Assembly: GCA_012511245.1 (NCBI GenBank)
Contig: JAAZGM010000282.1
Location: 1-23,955, forward strand
DNA: 23,955 bases
Direction of reading: 5' to 3'
From: Methanomicrobiales archaeon
GTDB lineage: Archaea > Halobacteriota > Methanomicrobia > Methanomicrobiales > Methanoculleaceae
The stretch's first letter is position 1. Each line of letters starts with the position of its first letter. Positions 15,008-21,713 of the stretch are shown one piece after another. The notes under the pieces were generated by a model. The model did no database searches and was not told the origin of the DNA. It saw only the letters and a list, made by a program, of their open reading frames with translations. The position numbers and the translations under genes were made by a program.

Positions 15008-15757
15008 TCAGGACTGGATCTTCCGAAAGAGGTATGCCCCGACGACGATCATGAGAACGGCGCAGGATGCCATGACGGCAAGGCACGTGAATGGATGAAC
15101 CTGGGCGATGCCCGAGAGGCCGTAACGGATCCCTTCGACGCCGTACGTCAGGGGATCAGCAAGCGTCAACGGCCGGATATAGTCGGGCAGGCCATCGATA
15201 GGGAAGAGTGCCCCGGAGAGTCCGAAGATCACGAAGACTATGAAGTTCATGATGAGCTGGAAGCCGTGCATGTCCTCCATCCTTGACGCGATGGCGATCC
15301 CGAGTGCAGTGAAGGTCACGCCGATCAGCGCCATGAACCCGACGGCGATCAGGAATCCGGCGATGCTGACCGGATGGAGTCCGATTAAGAGCACAAGCAC
15401 CATCAGGATCAGCCCCTGGATGACCGCTGCCGTCGCTCCCCCGAGCGTCTGGCCGATCATGATCTCGAGGCGCGAGACCGGAGCGACAAGCGTCGCCTTC
15501 AAGAACCCGAACTGTTTGTCCCAGATGATCTGGATCCCGGAGAAGACCGAGGTGAAGAGGACACTCATCGCCACGATGCCGGGGATGATGAAGTCCATGT
15601 AACCTTCTTCCATACCGGGAATCTGGACGACCGAGTCGAGCCCGAACCCGAGCACCAGCATGAGGAAGAGTGGCATACCAAGACTGCCGATGATCCTGCT
15701 CTTTGAGCGCAGGTAGCGCTTGACGCTCCGCAGCCATATAGTATAGACGATGTCCAC
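15008..15757 (-). CDS. ABC-2 type exporter permease (DrrB-like)
   Basis: A 249-residue membrane protein with about six transmembrane segments (roughly 22-40, 55-78, 105-125, 135-158, 168-188 and 222-242). Before the last segment it has the ABC-2 signature region LSGALFPIDGLPDYIRPLTL followed by ADPLTYGVEGIRYG. It begins with GTG two bases after the stop of the ATPase gene, with a G-rich ribosome binding site in the ATPase 3' end. Together the pair would be a half-size ABC exporter, two permeases with two ATPases. The substrate cannot be told; drugs, lipids or polysaccharides are all handled by relatives. Confidence 0.9.
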   Translation of the reverse strand: MDIVYTIWLRSVKRYLRSKSRIIGSLGMPLFLMLVLGFGLDSVVQIPGMEEGYMDFIIPGIVAMSVLFTSVFSGIQIIWDKQFGFLKATLVAPVSRLEIMIGQTLGGATAAVIQGLILMVLVLLIGLHPVSIAGFLIAVGFMALIGVTFTALGIAIASRMEDMHGFQLIMNFIVFVIFGLSGALFPIDGLPDYIRPLTLADPLTYGVEGIRYGLSGIAQVHPFTCLAVMASCAVLMIVVGAYLFRKIQS

Positions 15758-15759
15758 CT

Positions 15760-16782
15760 CTACCCCCCCCTTGCCCGGTAGATCATGCGCATGGCCTCTT
15801 TACCGGTCGCCCCCCCTTCGCGGATCGTCCTCCCCGTATAGTGCAGGAAGACATCCTCGAGCGTCGGTTTCCTCACCGAGAGGGATGTGATGCCGATACC
15901 GTTCTGGTGGATGGCGGTTACGATCCCGGGGATATGCCGGTCGGCCTCCTGCAGGTGGATCGTCACCAGTCCATCGTGTTGCTCGATTGAAGAGACCCAC
16001 GGGGCGGTCAGGAGGCCGGCGATCGCGTCGGGGTCGGGCGAGGTTATGGTGACGACGTCGCCGCCGATAGAATTTTTCAGGTTCTCGGCGGTGTCGAGCA
16101 CGACGATCGCCCCGTGATCGATGATCGCTATGCGATCGCAGAGCCGATCGGCCTCTTCCATGTAGTGGGTGGTGAGGATGATGGTGATGCCCTTCTCCTC
16201 GTTCAACCGTGCGATATACTCCCAGAGATGGTTTCGTGTCTGTGGGTCGAGGCCGAGCGTGGGCTCGTCGAGGAAGAGCACCTTCGGTTCGTGGAGCAGC
16301 CCCCGGGCGATCTCGAGTCGGCGGCGCATGCCGCCCGAGTAGGTCTTGACGAAGTCATCTTTTCGGTCTTCAAGTCCGACGAGTGCCAGAAGTTCACCGA
16401 TGCGCTTCCGGCGTACTTCCCCCGGGATCCGGTAGAGGCGGCCATGAAAGTCCATGTTCTCATACGCCGTCAGCTCTTCATCCAGGCTTTGATCTTGAAA
16501 AACGATCCCGATGGACTTGCGGACGGCGTCTTCTTCGGCCACGACATCGTGGCCGTTGATCATCGCCGTGCCTGATGTGGGTTTCTGTATCGTCGAGAGC
16601 ATGGAGATCGTCGTCGTCTTCCCTGCCCCATTCGGACCGAGAAGCCCGAAGATCTCGCCACGCGCGATGGAAAACGATATGTTGTCGACGGCTACGAAGT
16701 TGCCGAAAGATTTCGTCAGGTTGCATACCTCTATGGCCGGCGTGGGATTGGTCGTCTGAGGTGATGCGCTTGAGCGGGTCAT
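15760..16782 (-). CDS. ABC transporter ATP-binding protein (DrrA/CcmA-like)
   Basis: A 340-residue cytoplasmic ATPase powering the downstream permease. Walker A GPNGAGKTT is at 49-57, the Q-loop Gln at 96, the signature YSGGMRRRL at 148-156, Walker B VLFLDEP at 168-174 and the switch His at 206 (LTTHYMEEADRLCDR). A C-terminal extension of about 100 residues ends with VRKPTLEDVFLHYTGRTIRE, typical of the DrrA subfamily (DUF4162-like). All catalytic motifs are intact. GGAG in the end of the regulator gene lies about nine bases before the ATG, and only three bases separate the two genes, so regulator, ATPase and permease are one transcription unit. Confidence 0.93.
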   Translation of the reverse strand: MTRSSASPQTTNPTPAIEVCNLTKSFGNFVAVDNISFSIARGEIFGLLGPNGAGKTTTISMLSTIQKPTSGTAMINGHDVVAEEDAVRKSIGIVFQDQSLDEELTAYENMDFHGRLYRIPGEVRRKRIGELLALVGLEDRKDDFVKTYSGGMRRRLEIARGLLHEPKVLFLDEPTLGLDPQTRNHLWEYIARLNEEKGITIILTTHYMEEADRLCDRIAIIDHGAIVVLDTAENLKNSIGGDVVTITSPDPDAIAGLLTAPWVSSIEQHDGLVTIHLQEADRHIPGIVTAIHQNGIGITSLSVRKPTLEDVFLHYTGRTIREGGATGKEAMRMIYRARGG

Positions 16783-16785
16783 CCT

Positions 16786-17046
16786 TCACTTCTCCAGCGG
16801 TTCCTCTGATTCAGCCTCAAAGGCCCGGAGTATTTTCTCTGCAATTCTCTGAAATTTATCCGTTTTAACAACAGCAAGCCCATGCCCCTCATGACCGAGG
16901 ATCATCAGCATATCGCCGGGCTTGATATCGAAGGTCTCCCGCGCATCTTTCGGTATGACGATCTGGCCGCGCTCGCCGACCTTGACCGTCCCGAAGATGT
17001 ATCGTCTGCTGCCCTGGTCGCGGCAGCGGTGGTCATCATCGACCAT
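16786..17046 (-). CDS. AbrB/SpoVT-type DNA-binding regulator
   Basis: An 86-residue protein with a swapped-hairpin AbrB domain at about residues 17-63: GTVKVGERGQIVIPKDARET, then FDIKPGDMLMILG. The 'GQIVIPKDAR...F.I.PGD' pattern is the hallmark of the family, whose members bind DNA as dimers or tetramers. The ATG at 17046 is chosen because AGGTGA lies eight bases upstream; a GTG at 17058 would add four residues. The N-terminal segment holds DDDHRCRDQG, and the C-terminal tail is acidic and helical. It is first in an operon with the ABC exporter, so it most likely controls that operon, through the TCATAC sites upstream. An antitoxin role is less likely since no toxin gene is adjacent. Confidence 0.87.
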   Translation of the reverse strand: MVDDDHRCRDQGSRRYIFGTVKVGERGQIVIPKDARETFDIKPGDMLMILGHEGHGLAVVKTDKFQRIAEKILRAFEAESEEPLEK

Positions 17047-17130
17047 AACCTCTCTCACCTTCTCCTGGTCTGCGTATTGGCACAGGCTCCGGTGTCCCTT
17101 TATGAACCTGGTGCAGTTCTCTCGCCCTGC

Positions 17131-17159
17131 AGATCATACTATTCATACAAGTATGATCT
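17131..17159. promoter_or_regulatory. Triple half-site operator candidate of the AbrB-ABC operon
   Basis: Ten-base arms AGATCATACT (17131-17140) and AGTATGATCT (17150-17159) are perfect reverse complements separated by nine bases. Inside are three copies of the half-site TCATAC: 17134-17139 and 17143-17148 on the plus strand and 17151-17156 on the minus strand. The element covers the transcription start predicted from the TATA box just to its right, an ideal position for repression by the AbrB-type product of the first gene. Confidence 0.55.
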
Positions 17160-17168
17160 TTCACACCA

Positions 17169-17176
17169 CATATACC
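17169..17176 (-). promoter_or_regulatory. TATA box of the AbrB-ABC operon
   Basis: On the minus strand GGTATATG is centred near 17172, which predicts a start near 17146 and a leader of about 100 bases before the ATG at 17046. The position is supported by the inverted repeat lying over the predicted start. Confidence 0.4.
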
Positions 17177-17267
17177 GCCCGGTCGTGCGTATCTTCCTTT
17201 ACGTCCAGTATGAGCAAGCGGGTAAGAATCCCGCCTCAGGGGCTCCGGCGGATGAAGATCGCCGCTG

Positions 17268-17273
17268 AAAAAA
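17268..17273 (-). terminator. T6 terminator of the glutamate synthase operon
   Basis: On the minus strand TTTTTT follows the last stop codon (TAA at 17279-17277) after three bases. Oligo-T immediately after a stop is the usual archaeal termination signal, and the same arrangement is seen after glnA and after the pilus operon in this window. Confidence 0.5.
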
Positions 17274-17276
17274 GAG

Positions 17277-18302
17277 TTATTCCTGCCGGCGCTCTGCTTT
17301 CTTCGCCGCCAGACGTTCGATGATGGTGAGGTCGACTGCACCGCCGGTCGCAAGTTTCCCCTGCCAGACCGCCCGGTCGACGAACCCCTTGCCGATATCG
17401 TTCCGGATCACGAGCGTTGTGTAACCTTCAGGCGCTCCTATGGCGCCTGCTGAGACATCCGCATCCACTGCCGTCAGATCGGTGCAGACCCGGCACCCGG
17501 GGCGGACGCACTCCTCGAGGTCGGCAAGCGAGATCGATATGTGCCGTTCGTCCTGCAGGTAGACGTCCAGTTTCCCCTTGACATCCATGTGCTGGATCTC
17601 CCAGGGTTCGATCTCTTTTTCCGACTGCAGTTTCCCCTCGACCAGTTTCGTGTAGTCGAAGGTCTCCGTGCAGAAGAGGCCGATGACGAGCCGGATCGCC
17701 TTTGCGTAGGGCCGGAGGAGTTCATGGTCGCTCTCCCGGATCATCTGTGCCGCCCGCGTCACACAGGGCACGCCCACGATGGCGATCCGCCGGTACTTCC
17801 GGGTGACGACGGCCTCCTTAAGGGATGCAAGGAGCGGAACCCACCATGAGTAGCGACTTCCTGCATGCTGAACAAGCACGTCTGAAGCGGTGATCACCGC
17901 TGATGTGGGTTTCAGCGTCCAGGGATCGCTCGTCACCGTGACGACCGCGTCGATCAACCCCTCGTCGAAGGCGTTCGCGAGGATCGCCGTAACTGCGCCA
18001 CCGCTCTGCCGTTTCTCCACCGGGAAGGCCGCCCGGGCGGGAACGATCTCCTGGTAGGCGCCGAGCATCCTTCCCTGTTCTGCTATATCGATCCGCGGGC
18101 AGGCCGCGTAGCACGCCCCGCAGGGCACGCCATCGCTATCGGCCTTGCAGTAACCGATGTTCACCGGTGCACCGGTGTTCTCCGGCGCGAACCGGAGGGT
18201 ATCCGCCGGGCAGACCGCTACGCACGCACCGCATCCGGAGCAGAGGCCCGTATCCCAGACCTCCACCTTCAGGTCCTTGAATGACTTTGTCTCCATCCCC
18301 AT
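17277..18302 (-). CDS. Coenzyme F420 hydrogenase/dehydrogenase beta-type (FrhB-like) subunit of the glutamate synthase operon
   Basis: About 341 residues. The N-terminus carries two cysteine clusters, CSGCGACVAVCP and PCGACYAACP, for [4Fe-4S] centres. The remainder is the FrhB-type domain, with GVPCVTRAAQ, GLFCTETF and the C-terminal CRVCTDLTAVDADVSAGAIG with the GYTTLVIR that follows. In this family the domain binds FAD and oxidises or reduces coenzyme F420. The start is ambiguous: the ATG at 18302 shares one base with the upstream stop (TGATG), and ATGs at 18311 and 18296 are in frame; GGGAG at seven bases favours 18296. As the last gene of the glutamate synthase operon, and with no GltD present, it probably passes electrons from F420H2 through Fe-S centres to the FMN subunit. 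That donor is inferred, not shown. Confidence 0.85.
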   Translation of the reverse strand: MGMETKSFKDLKVEVWDTGLCSGCGACVAVCPADTLRFAPENTGAPVNIGYCKADSDGVPCGACYAACPRIDIAEQGRMLGAYQEIVPARAAFPVEKRQSGGAVTAILANAFDEGLIDAVVTVTSDPWTLKPTSAVITASDVLVQHAGSRYSWWVPLLASLKEAVVTRKYRRIAIVGVPCVTRAAQMIRESDHELLRPYAKAIRLVIGLFCTETFDYTKLVEGKLQSEKEIEPWEIQHMDVKGKLDVYLQDERHISISLADLEECVRPGCRVCTDLTAVDADVSAGAIGAPEGYTTLVIRNDIGKGFVDRAVWQGKLATGGAVDLTIIERLAAKKAERRQE

Positions 18303-19039
18303 CACTCCCATGTATACTTCCCGGCAAATGGCCGTGCGCTCGCAGGGACGATCCGGGTGTAGTCTGCGTTCACAAGCGGCTCCGCATCGAGCTCGAAGTC
18401 GGCGGCAAACTCCCGGATGACCGGGGCGATCCGTGCCCTGTCCTCATCGGTGAGCGGCATTTTCTTTGCTCCCGCGGCGAGGCGGGATTCATCCACGTTC
18501 CCGCGGATGACGATCTCGCCGCCGTGGATCCCGCTCCCGATCTCCCGGGCGTTCATGACCCCATCGAGCGCGAGGACGAGCAGAAGACCGCCTGCCATGT
18601 ACTCGCCGAGGAACGTCTGAGCCGATCCCCCGACGACCAGTATCGGGCGCTGGTCCTCGTACTGCTTCATGTGGATCCCGCCGCGATAGCCGATATCCCC
18701 GCGGACGAAGACCTTGCCGCCCCGCATGCTGTGTGCCACCGCGTCGCCCGCACTCCCGTGGATCACAACCTTCCCGGAGTCCATCGTGTTGCCGGGTGCG
18801 TGTTCGGCGTTCCCGTGAACGATGACCGTCGGGCCGCTCATGAACATGGCGAGATCCCCGCCCGCGACGCCGTTGACCCTGATGACCGCATTCCCACGAA
18901 GGCCGTTCCCGATGAACCGCTGCCCGAGGACGTTGTTGATGACGATCTCGTCCGCCCCGTCATCGATGGCCTTCCTGATCTGCTGGTTCAAGGGGGTATA
19001 ATGTACCCCCTTTGCATCAATCGTGATCTGTTTTGCCAT
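18302..19039 (-). CDS. Glutamate synthase GXGXG-domain subunit
   Basis: A 245-residue protein formed by a right-handed beta-helix of repeated G-X-X-G-X-X-X-G turns (for example GNGLRGNAVIRVNGVAGGDL, GGKVFVRGDIGYRGGIH and IGSGIHGGEIVIRGN). This is the C-terminal domain of bacterial GltB, encoded separately in many archaea. It has a structural role, supporting communication between the amidotransferase and synthase sites. The ATG at 19039 has GGGAG ten bases upstream; a GTG at 19048 would make a GTGA overlap but with poor spacing. The C-terminal 60 residues (KMPLTDEDRARIAPVIREFA...) are helical and specific to stand-alone forms. It is coupled to the FMN subunit upstream and the FrhB-like gene downstream. 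Confidence 0.92.
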   Translation of the reverse strand: MAKQITIDAKGVHYTPLNQQIRKAIDDGADEIVINNVLGQRFIGNGLRGNAVIRVNGVAGGDLAMFMSGPTVIVHGNAEHAPGNTMDSGKVVIHGSAGDAVAHSMRGGKVFVRGDIGYRGGIHMKQYEDQRPILVVGGSAQTFLGEYMAGGLLLVLALDGVMNAREIGSGIHGGEIVIRGNVDESRLAAGAKKMPLTDEDRARIAPVIREFAADFELDAEPLVNADYTRIVPASARPFAGKYTWE

Positions 19040-19044
19040 TCTGC

Positions 19045-20562
19045 TCACGCTCCCACCGATTTGACGTCGAGGATCTCAAGGAGCCCTTCGTCGAGCATGT
19101 AGCCACGGAGCCGGTCGCGGTTGCCGCGCAGGCTCTCGATGCTGTTGATGCCTGCCGCGCCCATCAGTTCGGTGATCTCGAGCGTCCAGGCATGGATCAG
19201 GTTCGCTACCTGCTTCGATGCCACGTCGGGGTCAAGGCGTGCGACAAGGTTCGGGCGCTGGGTGGCGATCCCCCAGGAGCAGACCCCCTGGTAGCAGTTT
19301 CCGCAGACCCGGCAGCCCATCGCCACGAGCGCCGCTGTGCCGATGTAGACGGCGTCGGCGCCGAGGGCGATCGCTTTTGCGACATCGGCGCTCTCCCGGA
19401 TGCTGCCGCAGGCGATGAGCGAGACCTCGTTCCTGAGACCCTGCTTCCTGAGTTCCTTATCGGCGGTCGCGATGGCGACCTCGATCGGGATGCCGACGTG
19501 GTCGCGGAAGACCCGCGGGGCCGCACCGGTTCCGCCCCGGAACCCGTCGATTGCAACGGCGTCCACACCGGAGCGGGCGATGGCCGCCACGTTCTCGGCG
19601 TTGTTGTTGACGGCCGCGATCTTTGCAAAGACCGGTTTCTTCCACCCGGTCGCCTCCTTGACGGAGTTGACGAGCTGGGGAAGGTCCTCGATGCCGTAGA
19701 CGTCGTGGTGCGGCGCAGGGCTGATCGCATCGCTCCCCTCCGGGATCATCCTCGTCCTGGAGACGTGCGCACTCACCTTCTCACCGGGGAGGTGCCCGCC
19801 GATGCCCGGTTTTGCTCCCTGGCCGAGCTTGAGTTCGATCGCGGCACCGCGTTCCAGGTAGTCGACGTTCACGCCGAACCGCCCGGATGCGATCTGGACG
19901 ATCATCCGGTCCTGGTAGGGGTAGAGATCGGTGTGCAGCCCGCCTTCTCCGGTGCCCATGTAGGTTCCGGTCTCTTTTGCCGCCCGTGCCATGGCCAGCT
20001 GGGCGTTGAGGCTGATCGCACCGTAACTCATGTGGCCGAGCATGATCGGCGTCTCGAGCATGAGGTTCGGGGTGAGTTTCGTGGAGAGTTCGATATCGCC
20101 GTCTGGTTTTCGCACAATATCCAGCTTTGACGGCTTTTTCCCGAGGTAAGTCCTGAGTTCGACGGGTTCGCGGAGCGGGTCGGTCGGAGGCGTGGTGACC
20201 TGGCAGGCGTCGAGCATCAGATGGTCGAATATGATCGGGAGATCCGCGACGCTGCCCATGCCGGCGAGGATGATCTTACCCGTCCGCGCCTGGTTGTAGA
20301 TCGACTCCCTGACCTGCCTCGTCCATACCGGATGGCTCCGGTAGTCGCAGGGGTGCTCTTCGAGCATGATGGCGTCCCGCGGGCAGTAGGTGAGGCACCG
20401 GTGGCAGGCGGTGCAGTTCCGGGAGTTGATCAGGATCCTGTCGCCGTCCCACCGGAAGACTCCGTAGGAGCAGTTCTCGACGCATCGCCCACACTCCATG
20501 CACTGCTCCCGGTCGATGGTGATCCGGTAGCGGAGTGGCATACTTCCTATATTGCTGTTCAT
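19045..20562 (-). CDS. Glutamate synthase FMN-binding subunit with N-terminal ferredoxin domain
   Basis: A 505-residue protein and the catalytic synthase part: 2-oxoglutarate plus ammonia (channelled from glutamine) and two electrons give glutamate. Residues about 21-31 (CMECGRCVENC) and 50-60 (CTACHRCLTYC) are two ferredoxin-type [4Fe-4S] motifs. The TIM-barrel Glu_synthase domain follows, with YGAISLNAQLAMARAAKETG, GQGAKPGIGGHLPGEKVSA, GSDAISPAPHHD, DGFRGGTGAAPRVF and GADAVYIGTAALVAMGCRVC. The last cysteine group CRVCGNCYQGVC would bind a further Fe-S cluster. The ATG at 20562 is chosen for the ATGA overlap with the amidotransferase gene and GGAGG eight bases upstream; the frame extends further but into that gene. 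The ferredoxin domain links electron entry from the FrhB-like subunit to FMN. Confidence 0.95.
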   Translation of the reverse strand: MNSNIGSMPLRYRITIDREQCMECGRCVENCSYGVFRWDGDRILINSRNCTACHRCLTYCPRDAIMLEEHPCDYRSHPVWTRQVRESIYNQARTGKIILAGMGSVADLPIIFDHLMLDACQVTTPPTDPLREPVELRTYLGKKPSKLDIVRKPDGDIELSTKLTPNLMLETPIMLGHMSYGAISLNAQLAMARAAKETGTYMGTGEGGLHTDLYPYQDRMIVQIASGRFGVNVDYLERGAAIELKLGQGAKPGIGGHLPGEKVSAHVSRTRMIPEGSDAISPAPHHDVYGIEDLPQLVNSVKEATGWKKPVFAKIAAVNNNAENVAAIARSGVDAVAIDGFRGGTGAAPRVFRDHVGIPIEVAIATADKELRKQGLRNEVSLIACGSIRESADVAKAIALGADAVYIGTAALVAMGCRVCGNCYQGVCSWGIATQRPNLVARLDPDVASKQVANLIHAWTLEITELMGAAGINSIESLRGNRDRLRGYMLDEGLLEILDVKSVGA

Positions 20563-21611
20563 GGGGCAACCCTCCCTATGACCGGCGTTCCTGCACCGGG
20601 TCTCGTGATCGACTCGACGTTGGGTTCCATGGCGCGGATCGCCGCCTCCTCGCTTGCGATATAGAGTCGGTCGCCGCACTCGCCGACGACCATCGGCCGG
20701 AGTTTGCCCCGGTCGGTGAACCCGACCATCATCTCGGGGTTTGCGGCCACGATGGTGAACGGTCCGTTCATCGTTGCAGAGCCGTAGGCGAACCGGAGCG
20801 CCTGGTTCAGTCTCTGTTTGGCTTCAGGCATCCGGTCGATCTCCTCCCAGTAGGGTGGGGCAAGCGCGCGGATGGCGAGATCGATATCGAGGCCGTGCTT
20901 GCGCACCAGGAGATCGATCAGGTAGGTGATCACCTCGCTGTCGGTGCCGGTCGAGCAGTTGTAGCCGAAACTCTCGATGTAGCGCCGGTTGGCCCCGTAG
21001 GTGGTGATCTTTCCGTTCTCCACGACACTCCAGTCGTGAAGGTTGAACGGATCGGGTTTTCCCCACAGTTCGGGGCTTGCCGTCGCGTAGCGGTTGTGTG
21101 CGAGCCAGATGTAGCCTTCGTAGTCCTCGATCCGGTAGTAGTCCGCCACGTCCTCCGGCCAGCCGCTGGCTTTGAAGACGCCGACGTTCTTACCGGAAGA
21201 GACCACCTCAGCACCGTTTACGCTTGCGTTGATCTGCATAACAAGATCTGTGATGATGTCCTTCTCCGGCGATGCGCTTCCCGGGGCGAGGGAAGCGTCG
21301 GGCTTGAAGAAGTAGCGCCAGGGGGTACAGTTTACCCGGAGATTCGGCTGGTCGCACGTGGGGATCGCCTCATCATGCTCGATCACTCCCCACTGCTCCA
21401 GTGTTGCGTCGACAGCCGCCTTGTTCTCACAGGCTCTGTCGAAGAAGACATGAAGCGCATAACAGTCCTGGTATTCGGGGTAGATACCGTAGGCCACATA
21501 CCCCGCCCCCTCACCGCTGCCGCGCTCATTCATCATGGAGAGGGCCTGCCGGATGCCGGAACCGTCCATCATCTGGCGCCTTCTATCCATTACACCAAAA
21601 ATGCCACACAT
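20559..21611 (-). CDS. Glutamate synthase class II glutamine amidotransferase subunit
   Basis: A 350-residue N-terminal nucleophile amidotransferase starting MCGIFGVMDRRR. Removal of Met exposes Cys2, the catalytic nucleophile that hydrolyses glutamine to release ammonia. The start at 21611 is fixed by this requirement and by GAGGT just upstream, although the frame is open six codons further. Other family marks are ERGSGEGAGYVAYG (the Arg-containing glutamine site), HNRYAT, and SVVENGKITTYGANRRYIES, followed by DSEVITYLID. It corresponds to the first domain of GltB. It is the first gene of the operon and overlaps the FMN subunit by four bases. A PurF or GlmS assignment is excluded by the missing second domains and by the neighbours. 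Confidence 0.94.
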   Translation of the reverse strand: MCGIFGVMDRRRQMMDGSGIRQALSMMNERGSGEGAGYVAYGIYPEYQDCYALHVFFDRACENKAAVDATLEQWGVIEHDEAIPTCDQPNLRVNCTPWRYFFKPDASLAPGSASPEKDIITDLVMQINASVNGAEVVSSGKNVGVFKASGWPEDVADYYRIEDYEGYIWLAHNRYATASPELWGKPDPFNLHDWSVVENGKITTYGANRRYIESFGYNCSTGTDSEVITYLIDLLVRKHGLDIDLAIRALAPPYWEEIDRMPEAKQRLNQALRFAYGSATMNGPFTIVAANPEMMVGFTDRGKLRPMVVGECGDRLYIASEEAAIRAMEPNVESITRPGAGTPVIGRVAP

Positions 21612-21624
21612 GGTAACCTCGGAG

Positions 21625-21641
21625 GGCAACTTTTTGTTGCC
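21625..21641. promoter_or_regulatory. Inverted repeat GGCAAC-N5-GTTGCC in the glutamate synthase leader
   Basis: Arms 21625-21630 and 21636-21641 are perfect complements around TTTTT. The element lies at or just after the start predicted for the glutamate synthase operon, upstream of its ATG at 21611. It is a candidate operator for a nitrogen regulator such as NrpR, whose known sites in other methanogens are also short inverted repeats, but this sequence is not one of the forms I know. Confidence 0.45.
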
Positions 21642-21660
21642 GTTTTCTCGAACTCTTATC

Positions 21661-21670
21661 GATATATTTG
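21661..21670 (-). promoter_or_regulatory. TATA box of the glutamate synthase operon
   Basis: On the minus strand CAAATATATC is centred near 21665, predicting a start near 21639 and a leader of about 28 bases. It shares CAAATATAT with the leftward pilin promoter at 3448-3459. Confidence 0.5.
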
Positions 21671-21679
21671 TGTCAATAG

Positions 21680-21687
21680 ATATTTAT
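21680..21687 (+). promoter_or_regulatory. TATA box of glnA
   Basis: ATATTTAT is centred near 21684, so transcription should begin near 21710. The ATG is at 21714, leaving a leader of about 0-5 bases and no room for a ribosome binding site. Confidence 0.5.
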
Positions 21688-21713
21688 TCCATCGGATAGA
21701 AGTTGACTCCCAT

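Noticed and set aside
16786..17046. AbrB-type protein as the antitoxin of a toxin-antitoxin pair
   Set aside because: No toxin-like gene lies next to it. It is tightly joined to the ABC exporter genes, and its upstream region carries operator-like repeats, so a transcription regulator fits better.
20535..21713. Upstream extension of the glnA frame by 393 codons
   Set aside because: The extension is antisense to the amidotransferase gene. Glutamine synthetase begins at MSGGATSAMLERI, and the TATA box at 21680-21687 lies inside the would-be extension.
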